Notes under the pieces: generated by a model
Told to the model about the DNA's origin: nothing
What the model saw: only the letters and a program-made list of their open reading frames with translations
Databases searched by the model: none
Source of the DNA: Burkholderia sp. 4M9327F10
GTDB taxonomy: Bacteria; Pseudomonadota; Gammaproteobacteria; Burkholderiales; Burkholderiaceae
DNA: 64,000 nt
Reading direction: 5' to 3'
NCBI RefSeq assembly: GCF_005503145.1
Contig: NZ_SCNV01000019.1
Coordinates: 62,001-126,000 of the forward strand
Made by a program: the position numbers and the translations under genes
Part shown: piece after piece, positions 8,735-18,107 of the stretch
Position numbering within the stretch: the stretch's first letter is position 1
How the letters are laid out: each line of letters starts with the position of its first letter

Positions 8735-8829
8735 AGCGCAACACCTGCACAAGGCAGATCAGCACGGCGTCAAGACGCGAGCACCACAGTGTGAAATAAT
8801 CCGCACTCGATAAATAATAAGGTGGCCTC

Positions 8830-10041
8830 TTGAGACGACCCCACATCGTCATACTCATCACGGTGCTTCTGGATGCAATCGGCTTCGGGCTCATCATGCC
8901 CATTCTGCCGGGACTGCTGCACAGCCTGAGTACCTCCGACACCGACGTCAGCAGAAACTATGGCGCGCTGCTCGCCGTCTACGCACTGATGCAGTTCCTG
9001 TTCTCGCCGGTGCTCGGCGCCCTGAGCGACCGCTTTGGGCGCCGTCCCGTGCTGCTGGCCTCGCTCGCCGGGGCGGCGGCCGACTATCTGCTGATGGCCG
9101 CGGCGCCGAATCTTTCCTGGCTCTATGTGGGCCGCGTGCTGGCCGGCATCACCGGTGCAAACATGGCCGTCGCGACCGCCTATCTGACCGACGTTACCCC
9201 GGAGCCGGAGCGCGCGGGACGCTTTGGCCAGATGGGCGCCGCGCTTGGCGTGGGCTTCATTGCGGGGCCACTGATCGGCGGCCTGCTCGGTGCATGGCAT
9301 CTGCGCGCGCCATTCCTCGCGGCGGCGGCAATGAACGGACTGAACCTGCTGCTCGCGTATTACGTCTTGCCGGAGTCGCGCCAGGCGCAAAGCGCAGCAT
9401 CACCCAGGACCAGCATGAACGCGTTTGCCGCGCTGCATCGTTTGAGCGGCATGCCGAACCTGCTGCCGCTGGTGGGCGTGTATGCGGTGGTCATGCTGGC
9501 GTCGCAGGCGCCCGCCACGCTATGGATCATTTACGGCGAAGACCGCTTCGCATGGTCGACCACTATTGCCGGCGTTTCGCTGGCCGCTTATGGCGCATGC
9601 CACGCCGTTTCGCAGGCGTTCGCCATCGGGCCACTGGTGGCACGTCTGGGCGAACGCGTGGCGGTGCTGATCGGGCTGGCGGCGGACAGTCTCGGCCTCG
9701 CGCTGATGGCTGTTGCCACCCGAGGCTGGATGCCGTTCGCCATCTTGCCGCTGTTCGCGGCGGGCAGCATCACGATACCTGCGCTACAGGCGATGATGGC
9801 CCGGCAGGTCGACGATAACCGGCAAGGCGAACTGCAAGGCACGCTCACGAGTATCGCGAGTCTGATCGGCGTGGGTGGACCGCTGGCGGTCAGCGCGCTG
9901 TATGCGGCCACTCAGCACACGTGGCCGGGCGTGGTGTGGGGCGCGGGCGTCACGCTTTACCTGCTCGCGCTGCCGATGCTGTTCAATGGGCGGCTCAGGT
10001 CGCAGCAACCGGGCGCGGTAGAGACAAGCAGCAGCGAGTAA
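8830..10041 (+). CDS. MFS drug/H+ antiporter of the TetA-like (DHA1) group
   Basis: This 403-residue inner-membrane protein is predicted to have 12 segments. It opens with VILITVLLDAIGFGLIMPILPGLL, as in class A/C tetracycline efflux proteins. Motif A is intact (GALSDRFGRRPVLL), and the segment-5 antiporter motif is seen in GAALGVGFIAGPLIGGLLG. The start is TTG 8830, supported by AAGGTGG about six bases upstream. Many chromosomal members export compounds other than tetracycline, so no resistance phenotype should be assumed. No TetR gene is adjacent, and the LysR gene 105 bases upstream more likely belongs to maeB. Ordinary chromosomal composition argues against recent acquisition. Confidence 0.88.
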   Translation: MRRPHIVILITVLLDAIGFGLIMPILPGLLHSLSTSDTDVSRNYGALLAVYALMQFLFSPVLGALSDRFGRRPVLLASLAGAAADYLLMAAAPNLSWLYVGRVLAGITGANMAVATAYLTDVTPEPERAGRFGQMGAALGVGFIAGPLIGGLLGAWHLRAPFLAAAAMNGLNLLLAYYVLPESRQAQSAASPRTSMNAFAALHRLSGMPNLLPLVGVYAVVMLASQAPATLWIIYGEDRFAWSTTIAGVSLAAYGACHAVSQAFAIGPLVARLGERVAVLIGLAADSLGLALMAVATRGWMPFAILPLFAAGSITIPALQAMMARQVDDNRQGELQGTLTSIASLIGVGGPLAVSALYAATQHTWPGVVWGAGVTLYLLALPMLFNGRLRSQQPGAVETSSSE

Positions 10042-10074
10042 GGGACGGCGGCGAGCGCGGCCGTTCCGGACAAG

Positions 10075-10881
10075 TCAGTTCGCGCGCTTGCCGACGATCA
10101 CCAGCCCGCGCGAAAGACCGCTAACGCTATCGACCGCTTGCGACCCTGCGTACAGTTGCGTAACAGGCACCCACACTGCCGGGTACTTGTACCTTGCAAC
10201 GTCCAGTACAAGCGCGCTGTCACTAGCCGCGTCGTAGGCGGCTAGCGGCGACCAGTGTCCGCCGCCGGTCTCGCCAATCTCCACGCGTCTGAAGTTCAGC
10301 AAGGCGAAGCGGTCGTCATGCTCAGTCGTCTCGCGGATCAGATCGCGGAACTGCGCGAGCGTCAGGTCACCGGAGTGGTATTTCATCACCGCGACCGGGA
10401 ATCCGCTCAAGACCGCGCCAAGCTGATCGAGCGTCATGCCCTCGCGCGAAACGCGGGCGGCATCCGCAACCTGCGGGTCGACACTGCGGAAAAAGTCCTG
10501 CTGGGAGAAGTACGGGAAGTCCGGGTATTGACTCGACTCAGGACGCTTGATACCCAGCGCATTTAACGCCATCACCGAACTCGCCACCGAACAGTACGCT
10601 TCGTTTCTCTGCGTTTCGAAGTACTGGGACAGCGGCCAATAGGATTGATTGTCGCCACTGGAGAAAAGGCGCTTCTGCCCTTCCGGCTGCATCAGCGCCA
10701 CGAGGTTGGGCGGAACGGGTAACGGGCCATCGGCGGAGCGGGCTGCAACTGGCGCAGCCGCATGATTCTCAGTGGCTGGCGATGCACAGCCGGACAACGC
10801 ACCCGCAACCGCCAATGCAGCGATGGTCCAGGCGAGTACGCTCTTCAATCGGGCAAAACGAAACAATGAGCAGTGGGGCAT
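10075..10881 (-). CDS. Phytochelatin-synthase-like lipoprotein (papain-fold peptidase)
   Basis: This 268-residue protein has a lipoprotein signal ending in LSGC (Cys32), then a phytochelatin synthase domain (about 55-265). The catalytic triad is visible as Cys96 in NEAYCSVASSVMALNAL, His208 in GGGHWSPLAAYD and Asp226 in VLDVARYKYP. Bacterial members carry only the N-terminal catalytic half of the plant enzyme. The ones studied mainly cleave glycine from glutathione and make little or no phytochelatin. The lipobox suggests a periplasmic, membrane-tethered enzyme, so glutathione or gamma-glutamyl-cysteine peptides in the periplasm are possible substrates. ATG 10881 has AAGG about six bases upstream; a longer in-frame start lacks a signal-like N-terminus. 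It is a single gene with no metal-resistance neighbour. Confidence 0.88.
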   Translation of the reverse strand: MPHCSLFRFARLKSVLAWTIAALAVAGALSGCASPATENHAAAPVAARSADGPLPVPPNLVALMQPEGQKRLFSSGDNQSYWPLSQYFETQRNEAYCSVASSVMALNALGIKRPESSQYPDFPYFSQQDFFRSVDPQVADAARVSREGMTLDQLGAVLSGFPVAVMKYHSGDLTLAQFRDLIRETTEHDDRFALLNFRRVEIGETGGGHWSPLAAYDAASDSALVLDVARYKYPAVWVPVTQLYAGSQAVDSVSGLSRGLVIVGKRAN

Positions 10882-11078
10882 CGTGACCTTCTCTCGCGAA
10901 GAGTTTCGAACGACTGCCGCCCGATGCTGCACGAACATCCCACGGGCGAGCTTCGATTTTTAACACGAAACGAATCGCAGTGCGTGAGAGACGCCCATAG
11001 CCTACGGAAGAACGAATTGGAAGCATACGATGGTATGCCCCTGCGTACTCTGTTGCATCCCTGGCCTACGATTACCCG

Positions 11079-11248
11079 ATGCGTATCCGATCGCGCAAAA
11101 GTCTTACGAGGCGCGAGCAGGACGTTGTAGACTTGATCTTCGCGGGTCTGCTCGACAAGCAGATTGCGTGGAAACTCCCCATATCGGCGAGGCCACCGTG
11201 AAGAAAGATCGGCGGCAGGCTATGCAGAAGCTATCCACCGAATTCTGA
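11079..11248 (+). pseudogene. Remnant of a LuxR-type (response-regulator) DNA-binding domain, frameshifted
   Basis: One frame (phase of 11103) encodes SLTRREQDVVDLIFAGLLDKQIAWKLPIS. A second frame (phase of 11212) continues EATVKKDRRQAMQKLSTEF and then a stop at 11246-11248. Joined, they match the LuxR/NarL helix-turn-helix consensus (LTxRExEVLxLIaxGxsnKxIAxxLxISexTVKxH). The join needs two bases removed (or one added) near 11190-11196. Upstream sequence encodes no receiver domain and there is no ribosome site, so only a C-terminal scrap remains. It lies 100 bases before the giant sensor kinase, the place where a cognate response regulator gene could have stood. Confidence 0.75.
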
Positions 11249-11348
11249 GCCACTCCGGGACGGCGCAGTACGTCTATTCCGCTGTGGATAACGCTTCGCT
11301 GTCGGCCGCTGCTGCAACGCTCCATCCTGTTGCCTCTGCCCTGGAACA

Positions 11349-14300
11349 ATGGCTACTCACGATTACGGCGAGATGTGCAACGGTCTCCAAACCTTGTGGG
11401 AGGATGGCGAGCGCGTCTTCGGCCGGACCCGAAGGCCAGTCAATGGCGGCGGCGAGACGTTACTCATTGCACGGCTCGCCGTCGAGCAGCCCTCAACTGC
11501 CAGCCTCGACAGGCTCGCGCACGAATTCCAGCTGAAGGAGGTCATTGATGGCGCGTGGGCGGTGCGGCCGCTGGAGCTGGTGCGCGAAGGCGGGGAAACG
11601 CTGCTGCTGCTCGAGGATCCGGGTGGTGAGCCGCTCGAACGGCTGATGGGCGCGCCCATGGCGTTGGGCAGGGCTTTGCGCCTTGCCGTCGGCATTGCCG
11701 CGGCGCTGGGCAAGCTTCACCAGCGTGGCCTCGTCCATAAAGACCTGAAGCCTGGGCATATCCTCGTGAACTGCACGGACGGGCGGCCCCGGCTGACCGG
11801 CTTTGGCATCTCCTCGCAGCTACGACGCGAGCGGCAGGCGCCTGAACCGCCGGAGACCCTCGCCGGCACGCTTGCCTACATGGCCCCGGAACAGACTGGG
11901 CGCATGAACCGCTCGATCGACGCGCGCAGCGACCTCTATGCATTCGGCGTCACGCTCTACCAGATGCTCACGGGTTCGCTGCCGTTCACCGCGACCGATC
12001 CGATGGAGTGGGTGCACTGCCATATCGCGCGAAAGCCGCTGCTGCTTGGCGAGCGCTTGAAGGGCGTTCCTGCCCCGGTGTCGGCCATCATCAAGAAGCT
12101 GATGGCCAAGACGGCCGAAGAGCGCTACCAGACCGCCGGTGGCGTCGAACGCGATCTGCGGCGCTGCCTCGCCGAGTGGGAAAGCCATGGCTACATCGCC
12201 GACTTTGCGCTCGGTCAGCAGGATACGCCCGATCGGCTGCTGATCCCGGAAAGGCTCTACGGACGAGCAACCGAGATCGAGACCTTGCTGGCCACCTTCG
12301 ATCGCATCGTCAAGAACGGAACGCCGGAGCTGGTGCTGGTTTCCGGCTATTCGGGCATTGGCAAGTCCGCGGTCGTCAACGAATTGCACAGGGTACTGGT
12401 GCCGCCGCGGGGACTCTTCGCCGCGGGTAAGTTCGACCAGTACAAGCGTGACATCCCTTATTCGACGCTCGCTCAGGCCTTTCAAAGCCTCGTGCGACCG
12501 CTTCTTGGCAAGAGCGACACCGAGCTTGCCGCCTGGCGTGACGACCTTCTGGAGGCCTTGGCCCCGAACGGCCGGCTGATGGTCGATGTCGTCCCCGAAC
12601 TGAAGCTCATCATCGGAGACCAGCCACCGGTCCCCGAGCTCCCCCCGCAAGACGCGCAACGGCGCTTTCAGCTGGTGTTTCGGCGGTTTATCGGCGTTTT
12701 TGCCCGGGAGGAACATCCGTTGGCGCTGTTCCTCGACGATCTGCAGTGGCTCGACGCGGCGACGCTCGATCTCATTGAGGATCTGCTGACGCGCTCGGAT
12801 CTGCATCATCTGATGCTGATCGGTGCCTATCGCGACAACGAAGTCACTGCCACCCACCCGCTGACACGCATGCTCGACGCCATCAAGGCCGGCGCCGGAA
12901 ACGTCGCCGAGATCAAGCTTGCGCCGCTCGCCCGCGAACATCTCGGGCAGTTGATTGCGGACGCGCTTCGCTGCGATGGGACGCGCGCCGCACCGCTCGC
13001 GCAACTGGTGCACGAAAAAACCGGTGGCAATCCGTTTTTCGCGATTCAGTTCATTTCCGCGCTAGACGAAGAGGGCATGCTCACCTTCGATCATGACGCG
13101 GCGTGCTGGTCCTGGGATCTCGAGCGCATTCACGCCAAGGGATACGCCGACAACGTGGTGGACCTGATGGTCGGCAAGCTCAGCCGCCTGCCTGCCGATA
13201 CGCAGGCGGCGGTACAGCAACTGGCCTGTATCGGCAACGCCGCCGAGATCGCCACACTTTCGATTGCCTTCGGCACGCCGGAGGAGCGAGTCCACGACGC
13301 CCTGTCGGAGGCGGTCCTGCTGGAGCTGGTTGAGCGCAGTCAGGGCTCGTACAGGTTTGTCCACGACCGAGTCCAGGAGGCTGCCTATTCACTGACTCCT
13401 GAAGCATCGCGTGCCCCGGTGCATCTGCGGATCGGCCGGTTGCTCGCGGCACAGACGCCACCTGAACAGCGCCAGGAAATGATCTTCGAGATCGTCAACC
13501 AGCTGAACCGCGGCGCGGCCCTGATCACCGGACAGGATGAGCGTGAACAGCTCGCGGAACTCAACCTGATTGCCGGAAGGCGCGCCAAGGCGTCGACGGC
13601 GTACGCATCGGCGCGCACCTATCTTTGCGCCGGGATGGCCGTACTCGGAAGCGAGGGGTGGACAACCCGCTACGAACTCGCTTTCGGCTTGTGGCTCGAA
13701 CGCGCGGAGTGCGAGTACCTGAACGGGAATTTTGACGAGGCCGAGCAGCTCCTCTCGGACCTGCTGTCGAGAGGCGCGTCGAAGATCGACAAGGCGGCGG
13801 CTTACCGTATCAAGATCGACCTCCATCACGTGAAGGCGGAGTATCCGAAAGCCATCGAGAGCGCGCTGGAGTGCCTGCGCCTCTTCGGTATCGAGATACC
13901 GCCGCATCCGACGCGCGAAGAGGTTCAGGCCGAATACGAGAACGTGTGGGCCCAACTGGGCGAGCGGCCGATTGGAAGCCTGATCGAGCTGCCACTGAGC
14001 TCCGATCCCGAGGTCCATGCCGCGACGGGCATTCTCTCGCTGCTCTATGCCCCATCGCTTTTCACGGATCGCAACCTGTTCCTCCTGCACCTGTGCAAGA
14101 TGGTGAGCCTTAGCCTGTGCGGCGGCAGCACCGACGCCGCGTCCACCGGGTACGTCTGGTTCGGTGTCGTCCTCGGTCCGGTGTTCCACCGGTATTCGGA
14201 GGGCTATGAGTTTGCAAAACTCGCGTGCGATTTTGTCGAAAAGCACGATTTCACCGCTTACAAGGCCAAGGCTTACCTCGCCATGGAAATCGCGGGCCTA

Positions 14301-16859
14301 TGGACGCAGCCCATCGCAAACGGACTTCGCTATCTCGACGCTGCCTTCCGCGCCGGAAGCGAGACCGGCGACCTTACCGTGGCGTGCTACACGCGCAACC
14401 ACATCGTCACGGACCTTCTTCTCAACGGCAAAGCGCTTGACGACGTGTGGTCGCAATCGGAAGGGTGCCTGGAATTCGTAAGCAAAGCGAAGTTTCGCGA
14501 TGTGGTCGACATCATCGTGAGCCAGCAGCGCTTCATATTGAACATGCGAGGACAGACGTCGCACTTTTCGAGCTTCAGCGGCGGCGATTTCGATGAAACA
14601 GCCTTTGAGGCCGGACTGAACGACGACCGAATGAGCACCATGGTCTGCTGGTACTGGATTCTAAAAATCCAGGCCCGCTTCATTTCCGGTGACTATGACG
14701 CAGCTCTCGCGGCCGGCCAAAAGGCAAAGGATCTGCTCTGGGCTTCTATCGGCCATATCCAGGTGCTCGATTATTACTTCTACCTGGCGCTCGCTGCTGC
14801 GGCGCTGCTGGAGGATGGCGCCGCACCGGAAACAGAAGCCGCGCTGCGTGACCTGTTGGCGACACATGTCGAGCAGTTGCGCGAATGGGCAGAGAATGGC
14901 TCGGCCACGTTCCGCGACAAGTTTGCGCTAGTGGCCGCCGAGTTCGCCCGAATCGAGCGCCGCGACCTCGATGCCATGCACCACTACGAGGACGCTATTC
15001 GCTTCGCGGGCGAGAACCGCTTCTCCCAGAACGAAGCGATCGGCAACGAACTCGCCGCACAGTTCTATGCGTCGCGCGGTTTCGAGAAGACGGCTCGCGT
15101 ATATTTACGGGACGCCCGGCATTGCTATCTGCGCTGGGGAGCCCACGGCAAGGTGCGGCAGCTCGATGAGCTGTACCCGCACCTGCGAGAGGACGAGCCG
15201 GTTCGCGGCTCCACGGGGACGATTGGGGCGCCGGTCGAATACCTAGACCTTGTTACGGTAATCAAGGTGTCGCAAGCCGTCTCGAGCGAGATCGTTCTGG
15301 ACAAACTGCTCGACACACTCATGCGCACGGCGATGGCGCAGGCCGGCGCCGAGCGGGTTCTGTTAATTCTTGCGCGCGGGAGTGCGCTGCGAATCGCCGC
15401 AGAGGCCGCGACGAGCGGCGACAGGGTAAGCGTGCACCTGCGCGACGAGGCCGTGGTCGAGACCGCGCTGCCGGAGGCCGTACTCCACTATGTTCTGCGC
15501 ACCGGGGAAAGCGTCATTCTCGATGATGCCGCGGCCCAGTCTTCGTTTGCCGCCGATCCCTACGTCAAGGAGCGGCAGGCGCGCTCCATACTCTGCCTGC
15601 CTCTGCTTGCTCAGGCAAAGCTGATTGGCGCGCTGTATCTCGAGAACAGCCTGGCTGCCGGCGTCTTTGCACCCGCTCACGTCGCGGTACTGAAGCTGCT
15701 CGCCTCACAGGCTGCCATCGCGCTGGAGAACGCCAGTTTGTATCGTGACCTCGCTGAACGTGAGGCGAAGATCCGGCGCCTCGTCGACGCGAACATCGTC
15801 GGAATCCTGATCTGGGATATCGAAGGCCGCATTCTCGAAGCCAACGACGCGTTTCTCCGTATTGTGGGATACGATCGTAACGACCTTTTATCAGGAGGGT
15901 TGCGGTGGACGGACCTTACGCCACCGGAGTGGCTCGAGCGTCACACCCGGGAGTGGATGCCGGAGCTAAGGGCAGCGGGGACCGTGCCGCCCTACGAGAA
16001 GGAGTACTTCAGGAAGGACGGTAGCCGCGTGCCGGTACTGGCTGCCAGCGCAATGCTCGAACAGAGTGGGAACCAGGGCGTGGGTTTCGTGCTCGATCTG
16101 AGCGAGCGAAAACGGGCGGAAGCGGATCTGCGCAAGGTGCAGATGGAGCTTGCGCACGCGAACCGCGTTACGGCGCTTGGGCAACTCACGGCCTCGATCA
16201 GCCACGAAATCAGGCAGCCGATCGAGGCGATCGGAGTCAATGCGTCGGCGGGCCTGCGCTGGCTTGCCCGTGACCCGTCCGATCTGGGAGAAGTTAGCGA
16301 AGCGCTTGAGCGCATCGTCCGTGACACCCGGCGTGCAGGCGAGGTAATAAAGCGTATTCATGGTTTTGTAGTGAAGGCCCCGACGTACAATGAGATGCTG
16401 CAGATCAACGAGGCCATTAGCGAGGTCATTACCCTAACGTGCAGTGAGGCCGACAGGAACGGCGTTTCTGTACGGATGCAGCTTGCGGAAGACTTGCCGC
16501 TCGTTCAAGGCGACCGCGTGCAACTCCAGCAAGTGATGTTGAACCTCTCCATCAACGCCATTGATGCGATGGGCGCAGTTGACGACGGGGCGCGGGAATT
16601 GACGATCAGCACGACGATGAATGAACCGGGTGTTGTCCTTGTAACGGTGTGCGATTCTGGGCCAGGCATCCCTTCCGCGGACATTGAGCGCCTCTTTGAG
16701 CCGTTTTATACGACAAAGGCTAGCGGCATGGGTATGGGGCTGTCGATCTGCCGCTCAATCGTCGAAGCACACGGTGGCCGGCTGTGGGCGAGCGCAAACG
16801 TACCCCGCGGCGCTATCTTTCAGTTCACGGTGCCGGCCCATCCGACCGCTTCATCATAG
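11349..16859 (+). CDS. Giant hybrid sensor: serine/threonine-kinase-like, AAA ATPase, GAF, PAS and histidine kinase
   Basis: This is a 1836-residue soluble-looking protein. Residues about 1-270 form a protein-kinase fold with HKDLKPGHILVN (130-141) and YMAPEQTGRMNRSIDARSDLYAFGVTLYQMLTG, but the usual DFG aspartate is replaced (TGFGISS, about 150-156). A predictive ATPase domain follows (Walker A GYSGIGKSAVV near 333; Walker B ALFLDDLQWLD), then a long TPR-like helical region. Then come a GAF domain (about 1304-1460), a PAS domain (about 1474-1588) and a HisKA/HATPase pair. The pair shows phospho-acceptor His near 1619 (SISHEIRQP), an N box (NLSINAIDAM), VCDSGPGIP and GMGMGLSICRSIVEAHGG. No transmembrane segment is evident. 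The layout matches the known trifunctional kinase/ATPase/histidine-kinase family. A receiver partner is not adjacent; only a broken LuxR domain precedes it. The signal sensed is unknown. Confidence 0.93.
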   Translation: MATHDYGEMCNGLQTLWEDGERVFGRTRRPVNGGGETLLIARLAVEQPSTASLDRLAHEFQLKEVIDGAWAVRPLELVREGGETLLLLEDPGGEPLERLMGAPMALGRALRLAVGIAAALGKLHQRGLVHKDLKPGHILVNCTDGRPRLTGFGISSQLRRERQAPEPPETLAGTLAYMAPEQTGRMNRSIDARSDLYAFGVTLYQMLTGSLPFTATDPMEWVHCHIARKPLLLGERLKGVPAPVSAIIKKLMAKTAEERYQTAGGVERDLRRCLAEWESHGYIADFALGQQDTPDRLLIPERLYGRATEIETLLATFDRIVKNGTPELVLVSGYSGIGKSAVVNELHRVLVPPRGLFAAGKFDQYKRDIPYSTLAQAFQSLVRPLLGKSDTELAAWRDDLLEALAPNGRLMVDVVPELKLIIGDQPPVPELPPQDAQRRFQLVFRRFIGVFAREEHPLALFLDDLQWLDAATLDLIEDLLTRSDLHHLMLIGAYRDNEVTATHPLTRMLDAIKAGAGNVAEIKLAPLAREHLGQLIADALRCDGTRAAPLAQLVHEKTGGNPFFAIQFISALDEEGMLTFDHDAACWSWDLERIHAKGYADNVVDLMVGKLSRLPADTQAAVQQLACIGNAAEIATLSIAFGTPEERVHDALSEAVLLELVERSQGSYRFVHDRVQEAAYSLTPEASRAPVHLRIGRLLAAQTPPEQRQEMIFEIVNQLNRGAALITGQDEREQLAELNLIAGRRAKASTAYASARTYLCAGMAVLGSEGWTTRYELAFGLWLERAECEYLNGNFDEAEQLLSDLLSRGASKIDKAAAYRIKIDLHHVKAEYPKAIESALECLRLFGIEIPPHPTREEVQAEYENVWAQLGERPIGSLIELPLSSDPEVHAATGILSLLYAPSLFTDRNLFLLHLCKMVSLSLCGGSTDAASTGYVWFGVVLGPVFHRYSEGYEFAKLACDFVEKHDFTAYKAKAYLAMEIAGLWTQPIANGLRYLDAAFRAGSETGDLTVACYTRNHIVTDLLLNGKALDDVWSQSEGCLEFVSKAKFRDVVDIIVSQQRFILNMRGQTSHFSSFSGGDFDETAFEAGLNDDRMSTMVCWYWILKIQARFISGDYDAALAAGQKAKDLLWASIGHIQVLDYYFYLALAAAALLEDGAAPETEAALRDLLATHVEQLREWAENGSATFRDKFALVAAEFARIERRDLDAMHHYEDAIRFAGENRFSQNEAIGNELAAQFYASRGFEKTARVYLRDARHCYLRWGAHGKVRQLDELYPHLREDEPVRGSTGTIGAPVEYLDLVTVIKVSQAVSSEIVLDKLLDTLMRTAMAQAGAERVLLILARGSALRIAAEAATSGDRVSVHLRDEAVVETALPEAVLHYVLRTGESVILDDAAAQSSFAADPYVKERQARSILCLPLLAQAKLIGALYLENSLAAGVFAPAHVAVLKLLASQAAIALENASLYRDLAEREAKIRRLVDANIVGILIWDIEGRILEANDAFLRIVGYDRNDLLSGGLRWTDLTPPEWLERHTREWMPELRAAGTVPPYEKEYFRKDGSRVPVLAASAMLEQSGNQGVGFVLDLSERKRAEADLRKVQMELAHANRVTALGQLTASISHEIRQPIEAIGVNASAGLRWLARDPSDLGEVSEALERIVRDTRRAGEVIKRIHGFVVKAPTYNEMLQINEAISEVITLTCSEADRNGVSVRMQLAEDLPLVQGDRVQLQQVMLNLSINAIDAMGAVDDGARELTISTTMNEPGVVLVTVCDSGPGIPSADIERLFEPFYTTKASGMGMGLSICRSIVEAHGGRLWASANVPRGAIFQFTVPAHPTASS

Positions 16860-16899
16860 GCCGGCCTTGGATTGCGCACCGCAAAGACCCAATTCCCGA

Positions 16900-17373
16900 A
16901 TGACTTCAATCTGCGAGGCGCAATTCCCGCAACACCTCGAAGCGGTTCGCGCCATCTTTCGCGAGTACGCGGCAAGCCTTGGAATCGACCTGAGCTTCCA
17001 GGATTTCGCTGCCGAACTCGCAGACCTGCCCGGAAAATATACGCCACCGCGAGGCTGTGTCCTGCTCGCCTGGCGCGACGCGAACGTGATCGGCTGCGTG
17101 GCGATGCGTGCACTCGATGAGACAGTATGCGAAATGAAGCGTCTTTACGTACGTCCCGCGGGGCGAGGTGAACAACTCGGCAAGCGCCTGGCTGAACATG
17201 TCTTGCGGTTCGCAAAAGAGACCGGTTACACCAGAATCCGCCTCGATACGCTTCCAACCATGCAGACGGCCCAACATCTCTACGCGTCGCTCGGTTTCGT
17301 CGATATTCCGGCCTACGTCTTCAATCCCGTCGAGGGTACGCGGTTTCTCGAACTGGACCTGACGGCGACATAG
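16900..17373 (+). CDS. GNAT-family N-acetyltransferase
   Basis: This 157-residue acetyl-CoA-dependent transferase is of the single-domain GNAT fold. The acetyl-CoA loop is seen as LYVRPAGRGEQLGKRLAEHVL (about residues 85-105), preceded by the beta-strand VIGCVAMRALDETVCEMKRL and followed by YTRIRLDTLPTMQTAQHLYASLGFVDIPAYVFNP. The pattern is that of small-molecule or amino-acid acetyltransferases; no substrate can be assigned. ATG 16900 gives the family's length; a longer frame exists upstream but overlaps the kinase gene. It lies 40 bases after the giant kinase and could be co-transcribed with it. A hairpin (17399-17415) follows. Confidence 0.85.
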   Translation: MTSICEAQFPQHLEAVRAIFREYAASLGIDLSFQDFAAELADLPGKYTPPRGCVLLAWRDANVIGCVAMRALDETVCEMKRLYVRPAGRGEQLGKRLAEHVLRFAKETGYTRIRLDTLPTMQTAQHLYASLGFVDIPAYVFNPVEGTRFLELDLTAT

Positions 17374-17398
17374 GACCGCCCGGGCTCGCCACGCGGAG

Positions 17399-17415
17399 GG
17401 CGGATCTGATCCGCC
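17399..17415. terminator. Short hairpin after the GNAT gene
   Basis: GGCGGAT (17399-17405), loop CTG, ATCCGCC (17409-17415). It lies between the GNAT and glutathione transferase genes. There is no T-tract, so it may be a weak or Rho-assisted stop. Confidence 0.45.
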
Positions 17416-17465
17416 TCGCGCGGCCAGCGTTGCGCAACTCGAACCCTCTCTACCAAGGAAATGGC

Positions 17466-18107
17466 ATGCTGACCGTCCACCATCTCGGAAAATCGCAGTC
17501 TGAGCGAATCGTATGGCTTTGCGAAGAACTTGGCATTCCGTACGAACTCAAGCTTTACGCCCGCGACCCCGTCACCCGGCTCGGCCCCCCTGAATACAAG
17601 GCGCTGCATCCGTTAGGCACGGCGCCGATCATCACCGACGGCAATCTCGTGCTCGCCGAATCCACGGCAATCATGGAATACATCATGACGAAGTACGGCA
17701 ACGGCGGCCTCGTCCCAGCCACAACCGATCCCACGTTCGCCGACTATCTGTACTGGTTCCACTTTGCGAACGGCTCGTTGCAGCCCAATCTGGGGCGCAG
17801 CATGATCTTGGGCCGGGTCGATCTGCCGGCGGACAATCCGCTGCTGAAGTGGGTCACAGGTCGCCTCGATCTGGCGATGGGGCTCGTCGAGAAGCGCCTG
17901 GGTGAGAAAGACTATCTGGCGGGCGATGTGTTTACGGCGGCGGATATTGTCACCGTGTTTTCGCTTACGACGATGCGGCTGTTCCTGCCTATGGATATAT
18001 CGCCCTTTGCCAACATTCTGGCGTATTTGCAGCGTATCGGCGCCCGTGAGGGTTATCGCCGCGCGATGCAAAAGGGAGATCCTGATCTGACGCCGATGCT
18101 GAGTTGA
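17466..18107 (+). CDS. Glutathione S-transferase family protein
   Basis: This 213-residue cytoplasmic protein has an N-terminal thioredoxin-like domain (about 1-80: VHHLGKSQSERIVWLCEELGIPYELKLYARDP; glutathione-site HPLGTAPIITDGNLVLAESTAIMEYI) and an all-helical C-terminal domain (about 90-205) with the AGDVFTAADIVTVF capping motif. A Ser in the KSQSERI segment is the likely activating residue, as in bacterial and fungal URE2-like transferases. ATG 17466 is used because AAGGAA precedes it; the neighbouring ATG at 17461 runs into a stop at once. Its substrate is unknown. Downstream begins a 391-bp A/T-rich gap and then the T6SS module. Confidence 0.9.
   Translation: MLTVHHLGKSQSERIVWLCEELGIPYELKLYARDPVTRLGPPEYKALHPLGTAPIITDGNLVLAESTAIMEYIMTKYGNGGLVPATTDPTFADYLYWFHFANGSLQPNLGRSMILGRVDLPADNPLLKWVTGRLDLAMGLVEKRLGEKDYLAGDVFTAADIVTVFSLTTMRLFLPMDISPFANILAYLQRIGAREGYRRAMQKGDPDLTPMLS

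Noticed and set aside
8830-10041. Reading the MFS protein as a tetracycline-resistance determinant
   Set aside because: It shares the TetA-like layout, but no tetR is present and many chromosomal relatives export other compounds.
11820-13013. Minus-strand open frame over the giant kinase
   Set aside because: Antisense to kinase and ATPase motifs, with no domain.
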